Assembly: GCF_002161595.1 (NCBI RefSeq)
Contig: NZ_NFID01000008.1
Location: 1-64,000 of the forward strand
DNA length: 64,000 nucleotides
DNA from: Gemmiger sp. An50
GTDB lineage: Bacteria; Bacillota; Clostridia; Oscillospirales; Ruminococcaceae
Direction of reading: 5' to 3'
Below are positions 27,175-36,484 of this stretch, in pieces (within the stretch, counting starts at the first letter, position 1; every line of letters begins with the position of its first letter). Position numbers and translations under genes: made by a program. Below the pieces are notes generated by a model. The model had not been told where the DNA came from and did no database searches. It saw nothing but the letters and a program-made list of their open reading frames with translations.

Positions 27175-27909
27175 TTATACCTCCTTTTTGTCGTTCAGGG
27201 CCGCACCGATCAGGGCGGCGGTCTGCTGGGGCAGCTCCTTCAGCTGCTCCCGGCTCATTGCGCCGGTCTCGATGGGGGGCAGAATCTGGATGGTCACATG
27301 GGTGGGCTTCATCCAGCCGCCGTTGTTCTCCATGATGTCCCGGCTGTTGTGGATGGCCAGGGGCACCAGCGGCGCGCCGGTCTTGGTGGCGATGCGGAAG
27401 GCGCCGCCCTTGAATTCCAGCAGGCTGCCCTCCTGGCCCTTGTTGCGAGTACCCTCCGGGAAAATAATCACGGAATACCCCTTCTTCACGTTGGCGATGG
27501 CTTCATTCAGCGCTTCCATGGCCTTGCGGGGGTCCTCCCGGTCCAGAAAGACGCAGTGCAGAAGGCGCATCCAGCCCCGCACCAGCGGGATCTTGGCCAC
27601 TTCCTTTTTTGAGACCAGGGCGTGGGGCTTGTCCAGCTGGGTAAGCACCAGGGGGATGTCGTAGTAGCTGCGGTGGTTGCCCACGAACACGCAGGGCCGG
27701 CCCTGGGGGATGTTCTCCTTGCCGGTGACAGTCACGGTAACTCCGGCCAGCCGCAGCAGCTTGCCCGCCCAGTCGGGCACCCAGCGGTCGGCCAGCGCGT
27801 CGGCGGTGGCCCAGTCGCCCGCATCCAGTGCCTTCAGGCCCCGGCGCAGAAGGGGCAGCTTGATGAGCAGATACAGCCAGAAATAGATAAACCAAACAAT
27901 GGTGCGCAT
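27175..27909 (-). CDS. plsC: 1-acyl-glycerol-3-phosphate acyltransferase
   Basis: 244 residues. It adds the second acyl chain in phosphatidic acid synthesis at the membrane. The catalytic NHRSYYD (H-X4-D) and the substrate-binding PEGTRNKGQEG are present, with APLVPLAIHNS following. The N-terminus has a hydrophobic membrane segment (IVWFIYFWLYLLIKLPLL). First gene of a three-gene transcript with the membrane protein and the small ORF. Confidence 0.94.
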   Translation of the reverse strand: MRTIVWFIYFWLYLLIKLPLLRRGLKALDAGDWATADALADRWVPDWAGKLLRLAGVTVTVTGKENIPQGRPCVFVGNHRSYYDIPLVLTQLDKPHALVSKKEVAKIPLVRGWMRLLHCVFLDREDPRKAMEALNEAIANVKKGYSVIIFPEGTRNKGQEGSLLEFKGGAFRIATKTGAPLVPLAIHNSRDIMENNGGWMKPTHVTIQILPPIETGAMSREQLKELPQQTAALIGAALNDKKEV

Positions 27910-28025
27910 AGCAGTTCTCCTTGCAGTTTCGGGCAGCCCGGCGGGCTGCGTCGTTATCGCTTATTGTACCATAACTGGCCCAAAAGAAAAAGCGCGCCGC
28001 CCCATTCTTTGCCCAAACCTAACAA

Positions 28026-28053
28026 AAACGCCCTCCCTTTCGGGAAGGCGTTT
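28026..28053 (-). terminator. Terminator of the carbohydrate operon
   Basis: Minus-strand ACGCCTTCCC/GGGAGGGCGT stem, loop GAAA, followed by TTTTTGTT, 27 bases past the malQ stop. Confidence 0.85.
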
Positions 28054-28079
28054 GGAAGGATATTGGCTGTTTTTCCAGT

Positions 28080-29549
28080 TTACCGGCCATACAGCTCGGT
28101 GAGGGCCGCGATGCGCCCGGCCAGCTGCGGGGTGAAGGCGCTTTGCTCCACCCGCCACTGCCAGTTGCCCCAGGGACGGCTGGGCACGTTCATCCGCGCT
28201 TCGCCGCCCAGGCCCAACCAGTCCTGCATGGGCACGATGGCGGTATTGCTCACGCTGGCCATCGCTGCCCGGATGAAGCTTTCCACCAGCGGCTCGTCTG
28301 CCGCGTGCAGGTAGGCACGGGCACGCTCCACATCCTCCGGATGGGCTTCGGTCTCCCAGGCGGCGGTGGTGGTATTGTCGTGGGTGCCGGTGTAGACCAC
28401 CGAATTGTGCAGGTAGTTGTGGGGCAGATAGTCCCCGGCCTCCCGCCGGTCGAAGGCAAACTGCAACACCTTCATGCCTGGGTAGCCGCTGCCCTCCAGC
28501 AGTTCCTTCACCTGGGGGGTCAGGTAGCCCAGGTCCTCGGCGATGATCCGCGCACCGGGCATGGCGGCGTGGATGGCTCCGAGGAAATCCATGCCGGGGC
28601 CGGGCTGCCAGCTGCCATTCTGGGCGGTGGTGTCCCTGGCCGGGATGGAATAATAGCTCTCGAAGCCCCGGAAATGGTCGATGCGCACCACATCATAGAT
28701 GGTGAGCGCGTGGCGCAGCCGCCGCAGCCACCAGGCGTAGCCGGTGGCTTTGTGGCGGGGCCAGTCATAGAGCGGATTGCCCCAGAGCTGGCCGTCGGCG
28801 GCGAAGGCGTCCGGCGGGCAGCCCGCCACCCGGGTGAGCCGCCGGTCTTCGTCTGTCTGGAACAGTTCCGGCTCAGCCCAGATGTCCGAGGAGTCCGGCG
28901 AGACGTAGATGGGAATGTCGCCGATGATCTGCACGCCCTTTTGGTGGGCATAGGCCAGCAGTTCATCCCACTGGCGGTAGAACAGATACTGGATCTTTTG
29001 CCAGTAGTCCACCCGTCCCGCCAGCCTCTGCCGGGCCTTTGCCAGCGCATCGGGACGGCGCAGCCGCACCTCGTCCGGCCAGTGGTACCAGCTCTGCTGA
29101 TCGTTTTCCTCCTTCAGTGCCATGAAGAGGGCGTAGTCCTCCAGCCAGGCGCTCTGCTCCTTTTTCCAGGCGGCAAAATCCTCGTCGCCCTCCGGCAGCC
29201 GGTCCGCCGCCTTTTGCAGCAGGGTATGGCGGCTGGCATACAACGCGCCGTAGTCCACCCGGGCCTCGTTCTCGCCCCAGTCCGCTTCGGCCTCCTCTTC
29301 GGTGAGCAGACCTTGCCGGATGAGGATGCCCGGGTCGATGAAATAGGGATTCGCCGCAAAGGCGGAAAAGCTCTGGTAAGGGCTGTCGCCGTAGCCGGTG
29401 GGACCCACCGGCAGGATCTGCCAGTAGGTCTGGCCCGCGGCGGCAAGAAAATCCACGAACCGCCGGGCCTCTTCGCCCAGTGTGCCGATGCCCCAGGGGC
29501 CCGGCAGGCTGGAAACCGGCAGCAGGATACCGCTTGCACGCTTCAACAC
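28080..29549 (-). CDS. malQ: 4-alpha-glucanotransferase
   Basis: About 489 residues, typical of GH77 amylomaltases. It transfers glucan segments between maltodextrins. Conserved parts: RASGILLPVSSLPGPWGIGTLG at the N-terminus, GDIPIYVSPDSSDIW, VRIDHFRGFESYY (nucleophile Asp), ARIIAEDLGYLTPQV (acid/base Glu), and TGTHDNTTTAAW. The start is ambiguous between GTG at 29549 and TTG at 29546, both served by AAAGGAG. Last gene of the sugar ABC operon, which points to maltodextrin as substrate. Confidence 0.95.
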   Translation of the reverse strand: MLKRASGILLPVSSLPGPWGIGTLGEEARRFVDFLAAAGQTYWQILPVGPTGYGDSPYQSFSAFAANPYFIDPGILIRQGLLTEEEAEADWGENEARVDYGALYASRHTLLQKAADRLPEGDEDFAAWKKEQSAWLEDYALFMALKEENDQQSWYHWPDEVRLRRPDALAKARQRLAGRVDYWQKIQYLFYRQWDELLAYAHQKGVQIIGDIPIYVSPDSSDIWAEPELFQTDEDRRLTRVAGCPPDAFAADGQLWGNPLYDWPRHKATGYAWWLRRLRHALTIYDVVRIDHFRGFESYYSIPARDTTAQNGSWQPGPGMDFLGAIHAAMPGARIIAEDLGYLTPQVKELLEGSGYPGMKVLQFAFDRREAGDYLPHNYLHNSVVYTGTHDNTTTAAWETEAHPEDVERARAYLHAADEPLVESFIRAAMASVSNTAIVPMQDWLGLGGEARMNVPSRPWGNWQWRVEQSAFTPQLAGRIAALTELYGR

Positions 29550-29568
29550 GATCGCTCCTTTCGCTGTG

Positions 29569-30405
29569 TCAGCCCTTGACCGCACCGGCTGCCACACCCT
29601 TGATGATGTGCTTCTGGCAGGCCAGGTAGAACAGGATGATGGGCACGATGGCCAGCACCAGCATGGCCATCATGGCGCCCCAGTCCACCGAGCCGTAGCC
29701 GCCCTTCAGATACTGGATGGCGATGGGGATGGTCTTGTACTTGCGCAGGTCCAGCACCAGGCTGGGCAGCAGGTAGTCGTTCCAGATCCACATGGTCTCC
29801 AGAATGCCCACGCTCACCAGAGTGGGCTTGAGCATGGCCAGAACCACACGGAAGAAGGTTTGCAGCGGGTTGCAGCCGTCGATCATGGCGGCCTCCTCCA
29901 CCTCGATGGGCACGCTGCGCATAAAGCCGGTGAACATGAACACCGCCAGACCCGCGCCGAAGCCCAGATAAATCAGGATGATGCCCACCGGGTTGCCCAG
30001 GCGCATGGAGTCGCTGATCTTGGACAGGGGATACATGACCATCTGGAAGGGCACCACCATGGAGATGAGGCAGAGCATGTAGATGGCCTTTGTGTACCAG
30101 GTGTGGACCCGGCTGATGTACCAGGCGCACATGGAGGTGCACAGCAGGATGACCACCACACTGGTGATCGTGATGAACAGGCTGTAGCCGAAGGCGCTGA
30201 AGAAGCCGGTCTTGCGCAGGCCTTCCACGTAGTTTTCCAGTCCCACGAAGGTTTTTTCATTGGGCAGCGAGAAGGGCATCCGGTTGATGTAGGCCTTTTT
30301 CTTGAAGCTGTTCATGAAGATCATCAGGATGGGCGAGATGTACACAATGCTTACAATGGAGAAAATCAGGGTGTAGATCCATCCATGTTTCGGCTTGTCG
30401 TTCAT
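29569..30405 (-). CDS. MalG/CUT1-type sugar ABC permease
   Basis: 278 residues with six expected membrane helices. The EAA loop VEEAAMIDGCNPLQTFFRVVLAMLKP is the ATPase contact motif of this family. Overlaps the preceding permease stop by one base (TAATG). No ATPase gene is in this operon; CUT1 systems often share an ATPase encoded elsewhere. Substrate inferred from malQ. Confidence 0.94.
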   Translation of the reverse strand: MNDKPKHGWIYTLIFSIVSIVYISPILMIFMNSFKKKAYINRMPFSLPNEKTFVGLENYVEGLRKTGFFSAFGYSLFITITSVVVILLCTSMCAWYISRVHTWYTKAIYMLCLISMVVPFQMVMYPLSKISDSMRLGNPVGIILIYLGFGAGLAVFMFTGFMRSVPIEVEEAAMIDGCNPLQTFFRVVLAMLKPTLVSVGILETMWIWNDYLLPSLVLDLRKYKTIPIAIQYLKGGYGSVDWGAMMAMLVLAIVPIILFYLACQKHIIKGVAAGAVKG

Positions 30406-31247
30406 TACTGCTGCACCTCCTTTGTACGGGTCAGGCGGTTCTGCGCCAGTGCCAGGACCGCCACCAGAATGGTGAAGACCACAGCCTTGGCCTGGCCGAC
30501 GCCCTCCCAGCCGTTGCGGCCGTAGAAGGTGTTCACGATGTTCAGCGCCAGCATTTCGGTCATATCCGAAGGCTGGCCGTTGGTGAGGGCCAGGTTCTGG
30601 TCATACAGCTTGAAGCCGTTGGTCAAAGTCAGGAAGGTGCAGATGGTGATGGAGGGCATGCTCATGGGCAGGGTGATGCGCCACAGGCACTGACGGGGAT
30701 TGGCGCCGTCGATGCGGGCCGCCTCGTACAGATCGCCGGGAATGCTCTGCAGGCCGGCGATGTAGATGATCATCATGTAGCCCACCTGCTGCCAGCACAT
30801 CAGGATGACCAGACCCCAGAAGCCGTAGGACGCGCTGTAGGTAAGGGTGCGGCCGAACAGGCCGAAGATGCCGTTCAGAATCAGCTGCCAGGTATAGCCC
30901 AGCACGATGCCGCCGATCAGGTTGGGCATGAAGAACACGCCGCGGAAGATGTTGGTGCCCTTGAAGGTCTTGGTAAGCAGCAGCGCCACCGCGAAGGCCA
31001 GCACGTTGATCAGGATCACCGTGACCACCGTGAACAGGGCGGTGAACCACAGCGAATGCAGGAAGGTGGGGTCGGACCAGATGCGGAGGTAGTTTTTCAG
31101 GCCAACGAACCGAGCATCCGAGATGGTGGTGAATTCACAGAACGAAAGGTACACGCCCTCGATAAAGGGGGCGATAAAGCCGATGACAAAGGCCAGCAGG
31201 GTGGGCAGCGCGAAGATGGGGAAGTATTTTTTGACCGCGCGTTCCAT
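30405..31247 (-). CDS. MalF/CUT1-type sugar ABC permease
   Basis: 280 residues. Membrane permease with the EAA motif YEAARIDGANPRQCLWRITLPMSMP. AAGGAGGG precedes the ATG. It is separated from the substrate-binding protein gene by about 200 bases that hold a strong hairpin, so permeases are probably made in smaller amount than the binding protein. Confidence 0.94.
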   Translation of the reverse strand: MERAVKKYFPIFALPTLLAFVIGFIAPFIEGVYLSFCEFTTISDARFVGLKNYLRIWSDPTFLHSLWFTALFTVVTVILINVLAFAVALLLTKTFKGTNIFRGVFFMPNLIGGIVLGYTWQLILNGIFGLFGRTLTYSASYGFWGLVILMCWQQVGYMMIIYIAGLQSIPGDLYEAARIDGANPRQCLWRITLPMSMPSITICTFLTLTNGFKLYDQNLALTNGQPSDMTEMLALNIVNTFYGRNGWEGVGQAKAVVFTILVAVLALAQNRLTRTKEVQQ

Positions 31248-31387
31248 AAACAGTTCCCTCCTTGTTGTGATGGGTGAAGGTCGGATCGGGCCCGCCTGGG
31301 GCCGTCATGCCCGCCGGTCCGCCCCCCGCAGGGAGCGGTGCCGCGCCGGCCGGGGGCAGACCGGCAGGTATGCGCAACAAACCGGGA

Positions 31388-31416
31388 AAGGGGCGGGCAG
31401 AACCTGCCCGCCCCTT
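31388..31416 (-). other. Intercistronic hairpin between binding protein and permease genes
   Basis: AAGGGGCGGGCAG and CTGCCCGCCCCTT: 13-bp perfect arms and a 3-base loop, 34 bases after the binding-protein stop. No long T-run follows, so it fits an mRNA 3'-end stabiliser or partial terminator. Confidence 0.75.
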
Positions 31417-31449
31417 CGGTTTTACAAATAATATTCAGTGAATGGATGC

Positions 31450-32808
31450 TCAGCTGTTGGCAGCTGCGTACTCGGTGGCCCAGCCGTCCACAAAGGCGGT
31501 CTGTACGCCGCTCCAGTCGCCGGTGCCCTGAGCGTACTCCAGCAGGGCAGCGCCCACGCCGTTCTTCCACTCTTCGGAAGGCATGGTGGTGAAGCACCAG
31601 TCTACCGTCTTGTGACCGGCGGCCACGTCCTCGTTGGCAGCCAGAACCAGCGGGTTCTCGGGCAGGTATTCATCGGTGAAGCCGGTGAACGGGCAGACAA
31701 AGCCCATGTCCTTCAGACCGGTCTTGCCGGTCTCGCTGGTGATGCACCATTCCACAAAGTCGATGGTGGCCTGGATGTCTTCCTCGCTGGCCTTGGCGTT
31801 GATGCACCAGTAGTTCTCAGAACCGGTGCACAGGCCCTGGTTCTCTTCGCCCTCAGCGCCGATGTAAATGGGCATCATACCCATATCCTCGTCGGCCACT
31901 TCGTAGCCGGTCACCTGGCCGTAGCCCCAGGTGCCGTTCTGGTAGAACACGGCTTCGCCCATGGCGAACTCGGCAGCTGCGTCGTCACCGGTCTTGGAGC
32001 CGATCATGGCAGGCTCGCAGGTGGCGTTGTTGATGTACAGATCCCAGATGTTCTTGTAGTTGTCCAGGTAGGTGCCCTTGATGGCTTCGGTGGAGGTGAT
32101 GCCGTCGGCCTGGTACTCGTAGTAAACGGGCAGGTTGGCCAGATGAGTCTTGAAGCGCCAGTCGGAAGAGGAATCCATGCCGGCGCTGGTGAAGGCGGCA
32201 AAGCCCAGGTCATCCTTATGGGCGGTGATATCCTCGGCCACAGCCTTCAGGGTATCGAAGTTGTTGATCTCGGCAGCGTCCTCGATCACCGCGTAATCCT
32301 TGGCGATGTAGTCGTTCAGCAAAGCCTTGTTGTAGATCAGACCGTAGGTCTCGATTACATAGGCCACGCCGGCAACCTTGTCGCCATCCTTCAGGGCGAA
32401 GGAGTCGCTGGTCAGCTGTTTGTACAGCTCGGTGTCGGACAGGTCATAGCAGTAGTCCTTCCAGGCAGCCAGGCCAACGGGGCCGTTCACCTGGAACAGG
32501 GTGGGAGCGTCGGTCTTGGCCATGTCGGCCTTCAGGGTGGACTCGTAAGTACCGGAGGCGGCGGTGACCACGTCCACGGGAACGCCGGTCTCCTCGGTGT
32601 ACTTGGCAGCCAGCTCGACCCACTGGTCAGCCTGCTCGGGCTTGAAGTTCAGGTAGTAGACTTTGCCGCCGGATGCGTTGCCGGTGGTGGAGGCTGCGCC
32701 GGTGGAGGTGCTGCCGCTGGTTTGGGATGTGGTTGTTCCGGAGCCGCCGCAGGCCACGAAGCTCAGCGCCATGGCCGCTGCAAGCACAAGTGCAAGTGCC
32801 TTTTTCAT
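31450..32808 (-). CDS. Sugar ABC transporter substrate-binding lipoprotein
   Basis: 452 residues from the ATG at 32808 (AGGAG 9 bases upstream). Signal peptide with lipobox FVACGG, then a Ser/Thr-rich linker (about 20-50), then a MalE/CUT1-type solute-binding fold (KVYYLNFKPEQADQWVELAAKYTEETGVPVDVVTA...). It lies between the lacI gene and the permeases. Exact sugar not readable; maltodextrin is suggested by malQ in the operon. Confidence 0.94.
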   Translation of the reverse strand: MKKALALVLAAAMALSFVACGGSGTTTSQTSGSTSTGAASTTGNASGGKVYYLNFKPEQADQWVELAAKYTEETGVPVDVVTAASGTYESTLKADMAKTDAPTLFQVNGPVGLAAWKDYCYDLSDTELYKQLTSDSFALKDGDKVAGVAYVIETYGLIYNKALLNDYIAKDYAVIEDAAEINNFDTLKAVAEDITAHKDDLGFAAFTSAGMDSSSDWRFKTHLANLPVYYEYQADGITSTEAIKGTYLDNYKNIWDLYINNATCEPAMIGSKTGDDAAAEFAMGEAVFYQNGTWGYGQVTGYEVADEDMGMMPIYIGAEGEENQGLCTGSENYWCINAKASEEDIQATIDFVEWCITSETGKTGLKDMGFVCPFTGFTDEYLPENPLVLAANEDVAAGHKTVDWCFTTMPSEEWKNGVGAALLEYAQGTGDWSGVQTAFVDGWATEYAAANS

Positions 32809-32881
32809 AATGTGTTTCTCCTTTTTTGATGCTTGATGGTTGACGATTGAAGGGCAGGCCATTCCCGCCCGGAATACAAAT

Positions 32882-33886
32882 TCATCTGCGTTCGGCCACC
32901 GACTCGCCGAACACCAGCTCCGCCTCCAGCATCCGGGTGCGGGCGGGCTGATTTTTCTCGATGCAGCCCAGCAGCAGCTCCACGCTGGCCTGGGCGATGC
33001 ACTCGGAGGGCTGCCGCATGGTGCACAGCCGCGGGGTGTAGAAGTTTGCCAGCTCCACGCCGTCGAAGCCGATCACCGACACGTCCTCCGGCACCCGCAG
33101 CCCATGGTCGCGCAGCGCCCGGATGGCGCCGATGGCGGTGGTGTCGCTCATGGCGAACACCGCCTGGGGCCGCTGGCTCTCCTTCAGCCAGGCGTCCATG
33201 GCCTGGTAGGCGGCTTCAAAGCTGAAGCTGGTCCGCAGATAGCGGCGGGGTGCCAGCTCCATGCCGTGGGCGGTGAAGCTGTCGTTGCAGCCCTGCAAAC
33301 GTTTGTAGCTTGGGTTGCTGTAGGCCGGGTCCGCCCCCAGGATCAGAATATCCTTGTGGCCGTTGGCCAGCAGATGGTCGATGGCCGCCGCACCTGCCTT
33401 GCGGTCATCCACGCCCACCATGGAAAGGTTGGGGAAGGCCAGCTCTTCGCTGACCACCGTGGCCAGCACACAGGGCAGGTGAATGTCTGCAAAGCCCTTG
33501 CGGAAGTGCTCGGCGCTGCCGCCCAGAAAGATGATGCCTCTGGGCTTCAGCTCCCGGCTCAGCTGCCTGGCCAGCACCACCTCGTCGCCGTCCTCGTCCA
33601 GATACTGGACCACGCCGTCGTACCCGGCCCGGCTTACCAGCTGCTGCAGCTGGACCAGCATGCCCGCGAAGAACATGTTGGCGGTGCTTTTGACCACAAA
33701 CACGATGCTTTTCGCTTCGGTCTGCTTGAGCTTGCGGGCGTTTGCGTTGGGCACAAAGCCCCGGGCCTCCACCACCTGGCGGATGCGGGCCTTGGCCTCC
33801 TCGCTCACGTCCGGGTGGTCGTTCAGCGCGCGGGAAACGGTGCTGATGGCATAGCCGCTCTCCCGGGCAATGTCCTTGATGGTCAT
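32882..33886 (-). CDS. LacI-family transcriptional regulator
   Basis: 334 residues from the ATG at 33886, which follows GGAGGAGGG; the TTG further upstream would include that site. N-terminal helix-turn-helix MTIKDIARESGYAISTVSRALNDHPDVSEEAKARI, then a periplasmic-binding-protein-like effector domain. It heads the sugar operon, with the binding protein 73 bases downstream. Its own promoter carries a palindromic site at the start point, so autoregulation is likely. Confidence 0.95.
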   Translation of the reverse strand: MTIKDIARESGYAISTVSRALNDHPDVSEEAKARIRQVVEARGFVPNANARKLKQTEAKSIVFVVKSTANMFFAGMLVQLQQLVSRAGYDGVVQYLDEDGDEVVLARQLSRELKPRGIIFLGGSAEHFRKGFADIHLPCVLATVVSEELAFPNLSMVGVDDRKAGAAAIDHLLANGHKDILILGADPAYSNPSYKRLQGCNDSFTAHGMELAPRRYLRTSFSFEAAYQAMDAWLKESQRPQAVFAMSDTTAIGAIRALRDHGLRVPEDVSVIGFDGVELANFYTPRLCTMRQPSECIAQASVELLLGCIEKNQPARTRMLEAELVFGESVAERR

Positions 33887-33923
33887 GCGCGCCGCCCTCC
33901 TCCGCAAGCATTCGAAACGTTGC

Positions 33924-33974
33924 CGGAAACGTTTCCGACGCTTATATTATATGCTTGATTTTTTGCACTTTCAA
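33924..33974 (-). promoter_or_regulatory. Promoter of the lacI/sugar operon with LacI-type operator
   Basis: Minus-strand TTGAAA (33974-33969), exactly 17 bp, TATAAT (33951-33946), with the 14-bp perfect palindrome CGGAAACGTTTCCG (33924-33937) across the expected start point. The core matches LacI/CcpA-type operators with a central CG step. Confidence 0.85.
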
Positions 33975-34057
33975 CCACTTTTCGTTATTTTCATCGATAT
34001 ATGCATCAGTTTGTGGAAAGTTTTGTGCGCATTGCTTGTATTTCACGCAAAATTCCC

Positions 34058-34069
34058 GGAAACGATTCC
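34058..34069. promoter_or_regulatory. Second LacI-type operator-like site
   Basis: GGAAACGATTCC, one mismatch from the palindrome at 33925-33936 and 133 bp away. Two sites could allow looping, or this one could serve the divergent yesL-like gene. The rest of 33887-34189 shows only A/T-rich sequence. Confidence 0.5.
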
Positions 34070-34189
34070 GCATCCCCTGTGCGGGCGGGCGAGTCCCTGT
34101 TTGTAATCCGGCGGAAAATATGATACAAATAAAAGCAAGAGAATCAGGGCGCGCCGCGCCCGCATGATCAAAAGGAGCGTTGATTCAAC

Positions 34190-34984
34190 ATGGGTCTTTT
34201 CCACCCCAACTACAACAACCCCGGTCCCGGCGTTCGCAAGGACGAGCCCCGCAAAAAGGGCGCAGCCCGCTTTTTCGAGATCCTCGGCCGCGACATGGGC
34301 GATTTGTTCCGGGCCAACCTGCTGTGTGCGATCTGCTTTGTGCCCGCTCTGGCGCTGATCTTCCTGGGCATCCTGGGGCGCGCGATCCTGCTGGCCGTTC
34401 TGGGCGGTCTTGTGGGCGGCTTTTTGCTGGGCCCCTGCTATGCCGGCCTGCACGACACCATCCTGCGCACCCTGCGGGATGAGCCGGGCTACTGGTGGCA
34501 CACCTACAAAAAAGCCTTCCGCCGCAACTGGCGCCAAAGCCTTGTTCCCGGCGCGCTGCTGGGCTTTTTGCTGGCCAGCCAGCTGTTCATGGGCTATTTC
34601 CTGTTCACCGGCGGTCAGACCGACGTGGCCAGCACCGCGCTGATCTGCATGAACGTGCTGCTCACCGCCATGATCTTCCCCTTCCTGTTCAGCCAGATGG
34701 TGCTGATGGAACTGTCGCTGCCCATGCTGATCAAAAACAGCCTGCTTCTGGCCCTTTCCTTCGCACCCCGCTGCATCGGCGCGGCGCTGGTTCAGGTCCT
34801 GTACTGGGTGGTCATGATCCTCTTTTTGCCCTACAGCGCCCTGTGGGTGCTGCTGTTCGGCTTCGCCTTCGTGGAGCTGATCGTGCTTTTGATCCTCTAC
34901 CCGGTGATGGACAAGTGCTTCGGTCTGGAGGAGCGGTTCCGCGAACAGCAGGCTGCACGCGACGCCAAAAACCGCGAGGAATAA
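34190..34984 (+). CDS. YesL-like (DUF624) membrane protein
   Basis: 264 residues with about five membrane helices. The N-terminal FFEILGRDMGDLFRANLLCAICFVPALAL and YYAGLHDTILRTLRDEPGYWWHTYKKAF-like region fit the YesL/DUF624 family, which is often encoded beside sugar ABC transporters and their LacI regulators. Here it is divergent from such an operon. AAAAGGAG precedes the ATG. Function is not known; a role with sugar uptake is inferred from context. Confidence 0.8.
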   Translation: MGLFHPNYNNPGPGVRKDEPRKKGAARFFEILGRDMGDLFRANLLCAICFVPALALIFLGILGRAILLAVLGGLVGGFLLGPCYAGLHDTILRTLRDEPGYWWHTYKKAFRRNWRQSLVPGALLGFLLASQLFMGYFLFTGGQTDVASTALICMNVLLTAMIFPFLFSQMVLMELSLPMLIKNSLLLALSFAPRCIGAALVQVLYWVVMILFLPYSALWVLLFGFAFVELIVLLILYPVMDKCFGLEERFREQQAARDAKNREE

Positions 34985-34995
34985 CCGTTTGCCTT

Positions 34996-35034
34996 AAACT
35001 CCCCCGATTGGGAACGATCGGGGGAGTTTTCTTT
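34996..35034 (+). terminator. Terminator of the yesL-like gene
   Basis: AAACTCCCCCGAT...ATCGGGGGAGTTT stem followed by TCTTTT. Confidence 0.85.
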
Positions 35035-35236
35035 TGCGTCCGAAAGCCTTGCAAACGATTTGCCGCTGTGATACAATAAAGCAAATTTACGGGCCAATTC
35101 GCCCCCCATCAGGAGAATTTGTATATGAACCGCCCCATCTAAAAATCCCTCACAGGCGTAGCGGCCGCTTTGCGCAAACGCGCGGGGCGGTGTTTGCCGT
35201 GCGGTATTTTTGGACAAAGGACGGTTTTTTGCTGCA

Positions 35237-36400
35237 ATGGAAAACAAACGAAACATCCGGCTGATGTACGCCATCGCCCTGTTGCAGGGCATGGTCTTCT
35301 ACGGGCCGATCGCCACCCTGTACCGCCAGGCGGCGGGGGTGAGCGTTTTTCAGATCACCCTGATCGAGAGCATCTCGCTGGCGCTGGCCCTGGCGCTGGA
35401 GGTGCCCTGGGGCATTCTGGCCGACCGGATCGGCTACCGCCGCTCCATGATCTTATGCTGCGGGCTGTATTTTCTTTCCAAAATCGTGTTCTGGCAGGCA
35501 GACGGCTTCGGCGGTTTTCTGGCCGAGCGGCTGATGCTGAGTGTGGTCTGTGCCGGTCTTTCCGGCCTGGACGTGAGCATCCTGTATCTTTCCTGCCCGG
35601 AACAGGAGAGTCACCGGGTCTTCGGCGTCTACAACAATCTGGGCATGGCCGGGCTGCTGGCGGCCAGCGCCGTGTATGCGGTGTTCGTGGGCGAAAATTA
35701 CCGGCTGGCGGGCCTTCTCACCGTGTTCAGCTACGGGGCCGCGGCGGTGCTGGCGCTCTTTCTGCGGGAAGTGCGCTCCAGTCAGCCAAGAACAGCCAGC
35801 CATCAACTGGCGGATTTTGCCGCGCTGCTGAAACAGCTGGCCCACAGCCCCCGGCTGCTGCTTCTGGTGCTGGCGGCGGCATTTCTGAACGAGGCACACC
35901 AGACCATCACCACCTTCTTGAATCAGGTGCAATATACCCGGGCCGGGCTTTCGGCCAGCGCCATCGCTGTGATCTATGTGGTCATGACGCTGCTGGGGCT
36001 GTGCGGCGGGTTTTCCGCCCGGCTCACCGGCTGGCTGGGGGAGCGGCGCACCGGTGCGCTGCTGCTGGGCCTGGCGGCGGCCGCCTGCCTGGCACTGGCG
36101 CTGACCCACGGACCGCTGGTTTCGATTGCGGCGATCCTGCTGCTGCGGGTCTGCCACAGCCTGTTCACCCCCTTGCAGACCACCCTGCAGAACCGGCAGG
36201 TGACCACCGGCGACCGGGCCACCGCGCTGAGCCTGAATGCCCTGCTCATGGACCTGGTGGCGGTGTTCACCAATCTGGTATTCGGCCGGGCGGCGGATTT
36301 TTTCCTGCCGCTGGCCATGGGCTTCGGCTTTGCGCTCTGCTTTGCCGGGCTGGTGCTGTATCTGGCCAGCAGCCGCCCGAAAGCAGGAGATTTGGAATAA
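35237..36400 (+). CDS. MFS transporter
   Basis: 387 residues, about 12 membrane helices. The first cytoplasmic loop ALEVPWGILADRIGYRRSMIL carries the MFS GxxxDRxGxRR motif. The start is uncertain: ATG at 35237 is preferred, though AAAGGA lies 15 bases upstream; a TTG at 35210 is possible. Substrate unknown. The upstream region 34985-35236 shows no other gene. Confidence 0.88.
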   Translation: MENKRNIRLMYAIALLQGMVFYGPIATLYRQAAGVSVFQITLIESISLALALALEVPWGILADRIGYRRSMILCCGLYFLSKIVFWQADGFGGFLAERLMLSVVCAGLSGLDVSILYLSCPEQESHRVFGVYNNLGMAGLLAASAVYAVFVGENYRLAGLLTVFSYGAAAVLALFLREVRSSQPRTASHQLADFAALLKQLAHSPRLLLLVLAAAFLNEAHQTITTFLNQVQYTRAGLSASAIAVIYVVMTLLGLCGGFSARLTGWLGERRTGALLLGLAAAACLALALTHGPLVSIAAILLLRVCHSLFTPLQTTLQNRQVTTGDRATALSLNALLMDLVAVFTNLVFGRAADFFLPLAMGFGFALCFAGLVLYLASSRPKAGDLE

Positions 36401-36410
36401 GCAGAAAAAC

Positions 36411-36463
36411 AACCGCCCGCGCGGGTCCGGTCCATACCGGAATCCCGCGCGGGCGGTTTTCTT
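36411..36463. terminator. Long hairpin terminator between converging genes
   Basis: AACCGCCCGCGCGGGTCCGG pairs with CCGGAATCCCGCGCGGGCGGTT with a small internal mismatch, followed by TTTC on the plus strand. Confidence 0.85.
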
Positions 36464-36484
36464 TGGTGTTATGCGAAGGTTGTC

